64,000 nucleotides of DNA from Streptomyces griseoruber (GTDB lineage Bacteria; Actinomycetota; Actinomycetes; Streptomycetales; Streptomycetaceae), in assembly GCF_001514205.1 (NCBI RefSeq), contig NZ_KQ948783.1, forward strand, positions 52,921-116,920. Direction: 5' to 3'. The translations under genes and the position numbers were made by a program. Shown piece after piece: positions 29,089-36,918 of this stretch; positions within the stretch are counted from its first letter, which is position 1; every line of letters starts with the position of its first letter. The notes under the pieces were generated by a model that worked only from the letters and a program-made list of their open reading frames with translations, was not told the origin of the DNA and searched no databases.

Positions 29089-30315
29089 ATGAGCGCTGCA
29101 ACCCCTCCCACCGAGCGCCGGGTCTCCGCCCGAGTCGGCGCGATCTCCGAGTCCGCCACCCTCGCCGTGGACGCCAAGGCCAAGGCCCTGAAGGCCGCCG
29201 GGCGTCCGGTGATCGGCTTCGGCGCCGGTGAACCCGACTTCCCGACGCCGGACTACATCGTCGAGGCGGCCGTAGAGGCCTGCAAGGACCCCAAGTACCA
29301 CCGCTACACGCCGGCCGGCGGTCTGCCCGAGCTGAAGGCCGCGATCGCCGCGAAGACCCTGCGCGACTCCGGCTACGAGGTCGAGGCCTCGCAGATCCTG
29401 GTCACCAACGGCGGCAAGCAGGCGATCTACAACGCGTTCGCCGCGATCCTCGACCCGGGTGACGAGGTCATCGTCCCGGCGCCGTACTGGACGACGTACC
29501 CGGAGTCGATCCGTCTCGCCGGCGGTGTCCCGGTGGAGGTGGTGGCCGACGAGACCACCGGCTACCGGGTCTCGGTCGAGCAGCTGGAGGCGGCGCGCAC
29601 CGAGAAGACCAAGGTCGTGCTGTTCGTCTCCCCGTCCAACCCGACCGGCGCGGTCTACAGCGCCGCCGAGGCCGAGGCGATCGGCCGCTGGGCCGTCGAG
29701 CACGGCCTGTGGGTGCTGACGGACGAGATCTACGAGCACCTGGTCTACGGCGACGCCGTCTTCACCTCGCTGCCGGCGATCCTGCCCGAGCTGCGCGACA
29801 AGTGCGTGGTCGTGAACGGGGTGGCCAAGACGTACGCGATGACCGGCTGGCGCGTCGGGTGGATCATCGGCCCGAAGGACGTCGTCAAGGCGGCGACGAA
29901 CCTCCAGTCGCACGCCACCTCGAACGTCTCCAACGTGGCCCAGGTCGCCGCGATCGCCGCCGTCTCCGGCGACCTGTCGGCGGTGGAGAGGATGAAGGAG
30001 GCCTTCGACCGGCGCCGCAAGACCATCGTGCGGATGCTCAACGAGATCGACGGCGTGCTCTGCCCGGAGCCCGAGGGCGCGTTCTACGCGTACCCGTCGG
30101 TGAAGGCGCTGCTCGGCAAGGAGATCCGCGGCAGGCGCCCGCAGAGCAGCACCGAACTGGCGGAGATCATCCTGGACGAGGCCGAGGTCGCCGTCGTCCC
30201 GGGTGAGGCCTTCGGCACGCCGGGCTATCTGCGGCTGTCGTACGCGCTGGGCGACGAGGACCTCGTCGAGGGCGTGAGCCGCATCCAGAAGCTGCTGGCG
30301 GAGGCCCGGGACTGA
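29089..30315 (+). CDS. aspC: Aspartate aminotransferase (class I PLP)
   Basis: This 408-aa enzyme is a fold-type I PLP aminotransferase. The PLP-binding lysine is Lys247 in VAKTYAMTGWRVGW. Other family marks are SPSNPTGAV, VLTDEIYEHLVY and the C-terminal Arg in YLRLSYALG that binds the substrate carboxylate. These place it with the bacterial aspartate/prephenate aminotransferase subgroup, moving amino groups between aspartate and 2-oxoglutarate. I chose the ATG at 29089. It is divergent from tRNA-Trp/secE and followed by a strong terminator. Activity toward prephenate cannot be excluded. Confidence 0.9.
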   Translation: MSAATPPTERRVSARVGAISESATLAVDAKAKALKAAGRPVIGFGAGEPDFPTPDYIVEAAVEACKDPKYHRYTPAGGLPELKAAIAAKTLRDSGYEVEASQILVTNGGKQAIYNAFAAILDPGDEVIVPAPYWTTYPESIRLAGGVPVEVVADETTGYRVSVEQLEAARTEKTKVVLFVSPSNPTGAVYSAAEAEAIGRWAVEHGLWVLTDEIYEHLVYGDAVFTSLPAILPELRDKCVVVNGVAKTYAMTGWRVGWIIGPKDVVKAATNLQSHATSNVSNVAQVAAIAAVSGDLSAVERMKEAFDRRRKTIVRMLNEIDGVLCPEPEGAFYAYPSVKALLGKEIRGRRPQSSTELAEIILDEAEVAVVPGEAFGTPGYLRLSYALGDEDLVEGVSRIQKLLAEARD

Positions 30316-30329
30316 CGTCCGGCTCCCCC

Positions 30330-30371
30330 GACGGGGGCGCCTCCCGGACGCGGGAGGTGCCCCCGTCGTTT
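30330..30371 (+). terminator. Intrinsic terminator after aspartate aminotransferase
   Basis: A long stem GACGGGGGCGCCTCCC (30330-30345) pairs with GGGAGGTGCCCCCGTC (30352-30367), containing one G-T pair, and is followed by GTTTTG. It lies 14 bp after the stop. Confidence 0.85.
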
Positions 30372-30439
30372 TGTGCGAGCAAGACCACGTTCGGGGAATC
30401 GGCTACCGGGACGACACGGCCGTACGGCAGGATCGGTGG

Positions 30440-31471
30440 ATGGAGCGTGTACGTGATGTCTCTGAGCTGCCCAAGGCCCATCTGCACCTGCACTTCACCG
30501 GTTCGATGCGGCCCGCGACCGTGCTGGAGCTGGCCGACAAGTACGGGGTGCGGCTGCCCGAGGCGCTGACCGAGGCCCTGACCAGCGGGGAGCCGCCGAG
30601 ACTGCGGGCCACGGACGAGCGGGGCTGGTTCCGTTTCCAGCGGCTGTACGACGCGGCCCGGTCCTGTCTGCGCCGGCCCGAGGACATACAGCGGCTGGTG
30701 CGGGAGGCGGCGGAAGAAGACATCAGGGACGGCTCCGGGTGGCTGGAGATCCAGGTCGACCCGACCTCGTACGCGCCCCGGCTGGGCGGGCTGATCCCGG
30801 CGCTGGAGATCATCCTGGACGCGGTGGAGTCGGCCTCGCGGGAGACCGGGCTCGGGATGCGGGTGCTGGTCGCGGCGAACCGGATGAAGCATCCGCTGGA
30901 CGCCCGGACGCTGGCCCGGCTGGCGGTGCGCTACGCGGACCGGGGTGTGGTCGGTTTCGGGCTGTCGAACGACGAGCGGCGGGGCATGGCCCGCGACTTC
31001 GACCGGGCCTTCACCATCGCGCGCGACGGCGGTCTGCTGTCCGCGCCGCACGGCGGCGAGCTGACCGGTCCGTCGTCGGTACGGGACTGTCTGGACGATC
31101 TGCACGCCACCCGGCTGGGGCACGGCGTCCGCGCGGCGGAGGACCCCAGGCTGCTGAGGCGGCTCGCGGAGCGGGGCGTGACCTGCGAGGTGTGCCCGGC
31201 GTCGAACGTGGCGCTGGGGGTGTACGAGAAGCCCGAGGACGTACCGCTGCGCACGCTGTTCGAGGCGGGGGTGCCGATGGCGCTGGGCGCCGACGACCCG
31301 CTGCTGTTCGGCGCGCGGCTGGCCGCGCAGTACGAGATCGCCCGGCGCCACCACGGCTTCACCGACGAGGAGCTGGCGGAACTGGCCCGGCAGTCGGTGC
31401 GGGGGTCGGCGGCCCCGGAGGGCGTGAAGGCGAAGCTGCTGTCGGGGGTGGACGACTGGCTGGCCTCCTGA
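30440..31471 (+). CDS. Adenosine deaminase family protein
   Basis: This 343-aa protein is a TIM-barrel metal hydrolase of the adenosine/AMP deaminase family. The first zinc ligands are in KAHLHLHFTGSM (His14, His16). Further conserved sites are SAPHGGE (the third His), ATRLGHGVRAAED (His after the strand) and ALGADDPLLFG (the metal-binding Asp). It would convert adenosine to inosine, or act on a related aminopurine. Start ATG at 30440 places the HxH motif at the usual distance. Last core gene before the accessory block beginning at 31503. Confidence 0.88.
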   Translation: MERVRDVSELPKAHLHLHFTGSMRPATVLELADKYGVRLPEALTEALTSGEPPRLRATDERGWFRFQRLYDAARSCLRRPEDIQRLVREAAEEDIRDGSGWLEIQVDPTSYAPRLGGLIPALEIILDAVESASRETGLGMRVLVAANRMKHPLDARTLARLAVRYADRGVVGFGLSNDERRGMARDFDRAFTIARDGGLLSAPHGGELTGPSSVRDCLDDLHATRLGHGVRAAEDPRLLRRLAERGVTCEVCPASNVALGVYEKPEDVPLRTLFEAGVPMALGADDPLLFGARLAAQYEIARRHHGFTDEELAELARQSVRGSAAPEGVKAKLLSGVDDWLAS

Positions 31472-31502
31472 GCGCGGGTGCGCCCAGGAGGCCGGCCGGG
31501 GC

Positions 31503-33023
31503 TCAGCGCCGGACCGGGAGTTCCGGCAGGAGCGGGTAGCGGGTCGACAGGCGCATCGCGCCCTCGGTGACCGCGGGGTCGCGGGAGGCCGCCTGGACGC
31601 CGTCGAGGTAGGCGTGGGCCGCGGCCTCGAAGACGTTGTCCACGGCGGTGAGTTCGGCGGCGAGGGCCCGGGCGCGTTCGGTGCGCCGCTCCTCCAGGGT
31701 GCCCTGTTCGCGCTGGGCCGCCGCGACCGCCGCCTCGGCCCGCGCCAGTTCCTGCTCGGCCTTCGCCAGCCGGTCGCCGTGCAGCCGGTAGGCGGCGATG
31801 AAGGGGTGCTCCTCGGACACCGCGAGCAGGAAGGCGATGCCGCCGGAGAGCAGCAGCAGGGCGATGAAGGTGACGCTGACGGTGTGCTCGTCCAGGTGGA
31901 GCTGGTCGAGCAGGGTGGGCGCGGGCGGCAGGTCGACGCCGAGCTGCCGGGCGGTCTCCGCCAGGGCGGAGGTGTCGGTGTCCCGGAAGACGATCCGGGC
32001 GCGCAGGTCGCCCAGGTACCAGGCGGCCCAGCCCCACAGGGTGAGCAGCGCGGCCGCGACCGGCAGGACCAGCCACAGGGCGGCGGTGGCGCCCCGGCGG
32101 CGCCACTGGCGGCCGGCCTGGAAGGGGCCGAGGGTCATGGCGACGCCGACGGCGGCGGTCAGCAGGAACGCGCTGGCCCGGCCCTCCGGTGTGCCGTCGT
32201 GGATCGCCAGGAACACGCCGAGGTACACGGGGAGTTCGACGAGGATCAGCAGCAGGGTCAGGAACCGCCGGGGCCAGCGGGCCATGGCCGAGGTCTCGGT
32301 CAGCCCCTCCCAGGGCGCCCCGGCCGCGGGCGCGGGCCGGGCGGCCGGGTTCCCCACGGGGTCGCCGTCCCGTTCGTCGGGTGCGTACAGGCCGGCGTCC
32401 TCGCCCTGGGCGGCCGGGTACGCGGGGGCGGGGGACCCGGGGCCGTCCGTGCCGGGCTCGGGGTGGGGGTCCGGGTCCGGTCCGTCCGGGCGGCGGCGGC
32501 CCTCGGAGCGGGCCACGATCCAGGGCAGCAGCCGGTCGCGGCGGTCCTCACGGGCGGCCATCCGGGTCGCCGTGCGGTCCAGCCGGGCGGCGGCCGCGTG
32601 CCGGCGGCGGGTCTCCTCCTCCTGGCTGTCGCGGGCCCGGCGAGCCTCGGCGACCCGGGCGGCGGTGTCGGCGTACAGCTCGGCGGAGGCGCGCAGCTCG
32701 CGTTCCTCGCGTTCGTGGTGCTCGGCGAGCACCCGGCCCCGGGTGTGGTCGCGCATGCCCTGGAGCCGGCCGAAGTAGGGCAGCCGACGGCCGGAGCCGA
32801 GGACGTACGGGTCGAGGGTGCCGCCGGCGGCGGCGCGGCGGCCGGCGTTCTCGGCCTGGTCCAGCAGGCGCCGGCCCTCGCGGGTCTCGGACAGCGGGAC
32901 CCGGCCGCGGGGCGCTCCGGGGGCGGTGCGGCCGAGGCCGGGGGCCCGGCCCTCGGAGCGGCGGAAGGGGAAGGGGATCTTGAGCCGGCGCGGCTCGTCA
33001 GGCGCCGTATCCGTCGTCGACAT
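31503..33023 (-). CDS. Membrane protein with coiled-coil flanks
   Basis: This is a 506-aa protein. An Arg/Glu-rich N-terminal region (about 90-165, EREERELRASAELYADTAAR) is predicted helical. A Pro/Asp-rich linker follows, then four hydrophobic segments between about 250 and 400 (FLTLLLILVELPVYLGVFLA, AFLLTAAVGVAMTLGPF, LWLVLPVAAALLTLWGWAAW, VTFIALLLLSGGIAFLLAV). A second coiled coil (AKAEQELARAEAAVAAAQRE) precedes the C-terminus. No enzymatic motif is seen. It overlaps the vWA-like lipoprotein gene by 26 nt, so they are translationally coupled. It may be a membrane scaffold or sensor for that lipoprotein and the nearby kinase system. Family unknown. Confidence 0.62.
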   Translation of the reverse strand: MSTTDTAPDEPRRLKIPFPFRRSEGRAPGLGRTAPGAPRGRVPLSETREGRRLLDQAENAGRRAAAGGTLDPYVLGSGRRLPYFGRLQGMRDHTRGRVLAEHHEREERELRASAELYADTAARVAEARRARDSQEEETRRRHAAAARLDRTATRMAAREDRRDRLLPWIVARSEGRRRPDGPDPDPHPEPGTDGPGSPAPAYPAAQGEDAGLYAPDERDGDPVGNPAARPAPAAGAPWEGLTETSAMARWPRRFLTLLLILVELPVYLGVFLAIHDGTPEGRASAFLLTAAVGVAMTLGPFQAGRQWRRRGATAALWLVLPVAAALLTLWGWAAWYLGDLRARIVFRDTDTSALAETARQLGVDLPPAPTLLDQLHLDEHTVSVTFIALLLLSGGIAFLLAVSEEHPFIAAYRLHGDRLAKAEQELARAEAAVAAAQREQGTLEERRTERARALAAELTAVDNVFEAAAHAYLDGVQAASRDPAVTEGAMRLSTRYPLLPELPVRR

Positions 33024-33753
33024 CGACCTTCACCTCCTTCTCCAGCAGCTGCTTCCAGAACGCGCCGAGCTGTTCGACGTGTTCGGGGCTGGTCTTGCCG
33101 CCGCGCATGGCGAAGCCGACCCGGTACACGGTGGTGTCGGGCAGGTCGGGCAGGTTGCGGCCGTCGACCATGGCGGCGACGGCGGTGTCCCGTTCCGCCG
33201 GGGTCGCCAGCTGGTACTTGGAGAGCTTGAAGCCGGGGTCGGCCTGCTCGAAGTCGCTGATCACGAGGATCTGGAAGGTGCCGTCGCCGTCGCGGGGCAC
33301 CTTGGCCGCCCGGGTGAGTCCGCCGAGGACGTCGGAGCCGGGCTGGCGGTCGCGGGCGCACTCCAGCATCTTCTCGGCGCCGGCCTCGGCCAGGACGCGG
33401 GTCTGCGTCCACAGGGGCTCGCGTTCGGAGCGCTTGTCGGAGTCGGGGTCGATGTCGATGCGCGGCACCTGGCAGGAGGAGGCCTCGGAGGCGGAGGTGA
33501 TGGGCGCGTAGGAGAGGTACTTGCACCCGTGGTCGTCGAGGAAGCGGGGCAGGGTCGCCTTCAGCTTCTCCTTCGCCCGGAAGCCGTCGTCGCTGTCGGC
33601 CCCGGATCCGGAGCCGTCCACGACGACCGCGCAGTCGGCCTTGAGCCGTTTCGGCCCGTCCAGCGGGCCGCAGGCCGTCAGCAGCAGCGCGGCCGCGCCC
33701 AGTACGGCGGCGGCCCGTGCCGGACGGATCACCCCGTCGGTGGTCGTTCTCAT
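32998..33753 (-). CDS. vWA-like secreted lipoprotein
   Basis: This 251-aa protein has a signal peptide and lipobox (LLLTAC, Cys28) for export and lipid anchoring. The mature part starts ADCAVVVDGSGSG, where D-G-S-G-S resembles the MIDAS metal-binding loop of von Willebrand A domains. A later ILVISDFEQADPG, with an Asp after a hydrophobic strand, fits the vWA fold as well. Such domains bind partner proteins through a divalent metal. It is the middle gene of a three-gene operon, overlapping both neighbours (ATGA upstream, 26 nt downstream). It is probably an extracytoplasmic adaptor of the membrane protein encoded next. The vWA call is moderate. Confidence 0.62.
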   Translation of the reverse strand: MRTTTDGVIRPARAAAVLGAAALLLTACGPLDGPKRLKADCAVVVDGSGSGADSDDGFRAKEKLKATLPRFLDDHGCKYLSYAPITSASEASSCQVPRIDIDPDSDKRSEREPLWTQTRVLAEAGAEKMLECARDRQPGSDVLGGLTRAAKVPRDGDGTFQILVISDFEQADPGFKLSKYQLATPAERDTAVAAMVDGRNLPDLPDTTVYRVGFAMRGGKTSPEHVEQLGAFWKQLLEKEVKVDVDDGYGA

Positions 33754-34355
33754 CGGTTCCCCCGCTCTCCTCGACCGGCCCCGGCGGCGGCCGGCCTGGT
33801 CCTCTGCTCCAGAATCCGCAGCGCCCTGCTCACCACGACGGCGTCGAGCAGCCAGTCGGGCGGGCCCGTCCACGGCTCGTCGAGGGCCGCGGTGCCGGGG
33901 TTCCCGGCGGGCGGCAGCTCCTCCACACGGGCGGCGCGCGCGTACGCGGCCTCGTAGTGGGCCAGTTCCTGGTCGGCGCAGGCGGCGAGGGCCCGGCCGC
34001 GCTGCTGGCAGGCCGTCACCTCGGTGCGCCACTGCGCCACCCAGCCGCCGTAGCGGGCCAGCGCCGCGGGTACGTCCTCGCGGCGCCGGCCGTCCTCGCG
34101 CGGGGCGTCGTACTCCGTCACGACCCGCTCGGACTCCTCGTGCACCCGGCCGACGACTTCCGCGCGTTCCTTCAGGAACCGGGCCATCAGGTCGTCCAGT
34201 GCCATCCGCGTCCCGCGTTCCAGCTGCCGGGCGTAATGCTCGGTGCCTATGCCGGCCCTGCCGTCCCGCCGCCCGCGGCGGGTGGCCCGCCAGCGGGTGC
34301 GCGTGGTGAGGCGGGCGCGGCCGTAGTCCGCCGGGACGGACTTCACCTCGCTCAT
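33750..34355 (-). CDS. Helical hypothetical protein, operon leader
   Basis: This 201-aa protein is cytoplasmic, with a basic N-terminus (RARLTTRTRWRATRRGRRDG) and a long helical core (LDDLMARFLKERAEVVGRVH, ACQQRGRALAACADQELAHY). It ends in a Pro-rich then basic tail. No domain is recognised. It is first in the operon with the vWA-like lipoprotein and membrane protein and overlaps the former by ATGA. ATG at 34355 is followed upstream by an AT-richer divergent promoter region shared with the radical-SAM gene. Confidence 0.55.
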   Translation of the reverse strand: MSEVKSVPADYGRARLTTRTRWRATRRGRRDGRAGIGTEHYARQLERGTRMALDDLMARFLKERAEVVGRVHEESERVVTEYDAPREDGRRREDVPAALARYGGWVAQWRTEVTACQQRGRALAACADQELAHYEAAYARAARVEELPPAGNPGTAALDEPWTGPPDWLLDAVVVSRALRILEQRTRPAAAGAGRGERGNR

Positions 34356-34686
34356 TGCATCCCCCTCGTCCGATTCCCCGGTTCACCCACGGGGATTCGC
34401 GCGCAGCCTAGGGGATAAACGAAGGCGCGCGGGAGCGATTTACGACACCGGATTTACCCGCATCCGGAAATCAGCCGGAGATCGACCGGCGAACGACCGG
34501 GGCACCGGCTTTGTTACCGGAGGGTTGCTGGAAAACTTCCGAAAACCGGGGCCGTTCCGGTACTGCTCGGAATATGCTCCGTTCCGCTCGGGCGGGGGTG
34601 TGCCCGGAGTCGGAGAAAAGATCTTCGAATGCGGGCGCGGAGTTTTTGGCATACGGCTTCAGGCATATGCCGTAGCGGGGGGACTT
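34356..34686. promoter_or_regulatory. 331-bp divergent control region
   Basis: Noticeably AT-richer than its surroundings, it separates two outward-facing transcription units. It contains an inverted repeat TACGGC-N11-GCCGTA (about 34655-34677) ending about 10 bp before the radical-SAM ATG. It also has several CCGGAAA/TTTCCGG-like words at 34440-34560. No gene is seen. A regulator binding the repeat would sit over the radical-SAM ribosome site. Confidence 0.4.
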
Positions 34687-35400
34687 ATGGCTGAGGAGAT
34701 CGCGGTACGGGTCGCCGACGGGTACTTCCCGGTGGAGACGCTCGGTCCGGGCCGCCGGCTGGCCCTGTGGTTCCAGGGCTGTGCGCTGGCCTGTCCGGGC
34801 TGTATGTCCCGGCACACCTGGGATCCGGCGGGCGGCCGGGGCGCCACCGTCGGTGAGCTGCTGCGCCTGTGGGAGGCGGCCCTGGAGCGGGGGGCCGAGG
34901 GGCTGACCGTGAGCGGTGGGGAGCCGCTCGCCCAGCCCCTCGCGCTGGCCGCGCTGCTGCGGGGCGCCGGCCGGCTGCGCGAGCGCGCGGGAGGCACCGC
35001 CGACCTGCTCGTCTACACAGGTCACGAGCCGGGCGAGGTGCCGGGGGAGGTGTGGCGGGCGCTGGCGGGCGCGGACGCGGTCGTGACGGGCCGGTTCCGG
35101 GTCGCCGAGCCGACCGACCTGGTCTGGCGCGGCTCCGCCAACCAGCGGCTCGTCCCGCGCACCCCCCTCGGCACCCGCCGCTACGGCCCCCATCTGGCCC
35201 GGACCTACCCGCCGGGGCCACGGGTGAGCCTGCGGGCGGACGGCACAGGGACGGGGACAGGGACGGGGACAGAGACGGGGACAGGGACGGGGACGGGCAC
35301 GCGCGTGTACGGCGTCCCGGCACGCGGCGAACTGCGGCGGCTGGAGCGGGGCCTGGCCGCGCGCGGGCTGCGGCTGACGGACCCGAGCTGGCGGCCGTGA
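34687..35400 (+). CDS. Radical-SAM 4Fe-4S protein (activase-like)
   Basis: This 237-aa protein has the radical-SAM cluster motif C-X3-C-X2-C at GCALACPGC (Cys32, 36, 39) and the glycine-rich SAM-binding VSGGEPL (near 78). The short length and N-terminal layout (LALWFQGC) resemble NrdG/PflA-type activating enzymes, which cleave S-adenosylmethionine to generate a radical. No glycyl-radical partner is nearby. From about 188 the protein contains a TGTGTGTG run encoded by a GGGACA/GGGACG tandem repeat, then a VYGVPARGELRRLERGL tail. ATG at 34687. It lies between the vWA operon and the macro-domain gene and may modify a protein of this block. Substrate unknown. Confidence 0.75.
   Translation: MAEEIAVRVADGYFPVETLGPGRRLALWFQGCALACPGCMSRHTWDPAGGRGATVGELLRLWEAALERGAEGLTVSGGEPLAQPLALAALLRGAGRLRERAGGTADLLVYTGHEPGEVPGEVWRALAGADAVVTGRFRVAEPTDLVWRGSANQRLVPRTPLGTRRYGPHLARTYPPGPRVSLRADGTGTGTGTGTETGTGTGTGTRVYGVPARGELRRLERGLAARGLRLTDPSWRP
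35245..35302 (+). repeat. Short tandem repeat coding for Thr-Gly run
   Basis: About nine copies of a 6-bp unit GGGACA/GGGACG code for an alternating Thr-Gly run in the radical-SAM protein. Because the unit is a multiple of three, copy-number change would alter linker length without a frameshift. Confidence 0.75.
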
Positions 35401-35525
35401 GACCGCGCCGCCCGGGGTCTGCGCCGAAGTGCGCCGCGCGCGCCCCCTTTCAAGCCTCACGTACCCCCATATGCGTCGCATGCGCCCCCGCCGGCGCCCC
35501 TCGAACCGGGGCGTCCGACCTCTTC

Positions 35526-36638
35526 TTAACGGCCTTCCGCTTTCTCCGCGGCCTCCACCCCGAACAGGCGGGCCGCGTCCGGGTAACGCGTCACGACGTG
35601 CACGGACCAGTCGGGGTCGGCGCTGAGGGCGTCCTCGATGGCCCAGCGCAGCCATTCCGCGCTGGTCCCGCGCTCCAGACCGCCCCGGCCCGCGCCCAGC
35701 AGCGGGAAGCAGATCGAGCGCAGCGCGAGCCCGCCCTCCGTCCGCTCCTGGCGGGCCCGCGCGAAACAGCCGGCGACGGCGGTGGCGATGTGCTGCGGAT
35801 CGACGCGGTAGGACAGCCCGTCCGGCACCGCCACGGCCGCGTGGTAGACACGCCGCACCCCCCGCTCGGCGAGGGCGCCCGAACCGGTCGGCACCACCGT
35901 GCCCGGCCGCAACGGCAGCACCCCCGGCCGGGCCCGTACCCAGGCGGCCAGCTCGTCCGCGAGGACGTCGGCGACCGGCCCGTCCGCCGCGCAGCCCACG
36001 ACGGCCGACCGGCGCAGCGCCCCGGAGACGGTCGGCCGGAACGACTTCGACATCTCGAGATGGACGTTCTCGGAGGAGACCAGGACGTCGATGTCCCGCA
36101 GCAGTTCGATGGGCGCGAGATGCACGGTGACCGGCCTGGACCCGGCCCGGCCGGGCAGCCCGGTGCGCGGTACGACGATGCGAGGAGCGGCGGAGGGGGC
36201 GGCCCCGGCACCCGGCGGGGCCGGCCGCGGCGGGCGCCCGCCGGGCTCACGGGCCTCGGCGAGCACGGCCCCGGCGAGCTGCTCGACGACCTGACGCTCC
36301 TGGCTGTGCCGGAACCGCTCGCTGGTCACCCCGTAGACGAGGGCCGCCGCCCGGCGCCGGTCCGCGGCCGGGTCGCCGCGGCGGCCGGGCAGCAGACCGA
36401 AGGTGCACTGGGCGGCGCGGCCTATCAGATCGTCGGTGCCGAGCCGCTCGGCGGCCGCGCGCAGGATGCGTTCCGCTCCGTCGGCCAGGTCCTGCGGGCC
36501 CCGGGCGTACCCGGCGTGCAGGGTGGCCGCGCGCAGCGCCTCGGGCACCAGCGCCTGGAGTGCGGGCAGTCCCCCGCGGCGCAGCTGCCGCAACTCCCGC
36601 ACCAGGTCGGCACGGTCGGGCAGACCATCAGGGTTCAT
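35526..36638 (-). CDS. Macro-domain protein with helical N-terminus
   Basis: This is a 370-aa protein. The C-terminal half (about 170-360) reads as a macro domain: IDVLVSSENVHLEMS (usual N-containing loop), SGALRRSAV, GTVVPTGSGAL, RVYHAAV and CFPLLGAGRGGLE. Macro domains bind ADP-ribose or related NAD derivatives and sometimes remove ADP-ribose from proteins. The first 150 residues are helical (ELRQLRRGGLPALQALVPEA) and resemble small effector-type adaptor regions. Start ATG at 36638; an ATG four codons earlier is possible. The gene faces away from the kinase operon. Its proximity to a RES NAD-consuming toxin is suggestive. Confidence 0.72.
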   Translation of the reverse strand: MNPDGLPDRADLVRELRQLRRGGLPALQALVPEALRAATLHAGYARGPQDLADGAERILRAAAERLGTDDLIGRAAQCTFGLLPGRRGDPAADRRRAAALVYGVTSERFRHSQERQVVEQLAGAVLAEAREPGGRPPRPAPPGAGAAPSAAPRIVVPRTGLPGRAGSRPVTVHLAPIELLRDIDVLVSSENVHLEMSKSFRPTVSGALRRSAVVGCAADGPVADVLADELAAWVRARPGVLPLRPGTVVPTGSGALAERGVRRVYHAAVAVPDGLSYRVDPQHIATAVAGCFARARQERTEGGLALRSICFPLLGAGRGGLERGTSAEWLRWAIEDALSADPDWSVHVVTRYPDAARLFGVEAAEKAEGR

Positions 36639-36918
36639 GGCGGTCAACATATCCGCGCGGCCCTCGCGACCGCCCCGTCTTCCGGCAGTCCGTTCCGGAT
36701 CGCTGCATCCGCCCGGTACCGTCGGTGGATTTCCCCGTTTCCCGGTGCCCGCCACCCGGACCTCGCTACTCTTCCCGCCCGGGTGTCGTCCTGCGCCGGG
36801 TACCGGTCCCCGGGTCCCGCAATTCGGTGCGCGGCACGGCGGAGCCGTATCCCGTGCCCCTCCGGATTCCTTTTCCGGCACACCATTCCGCACACGTTTC
36901 CGCGCGCAGGTGAATTCC

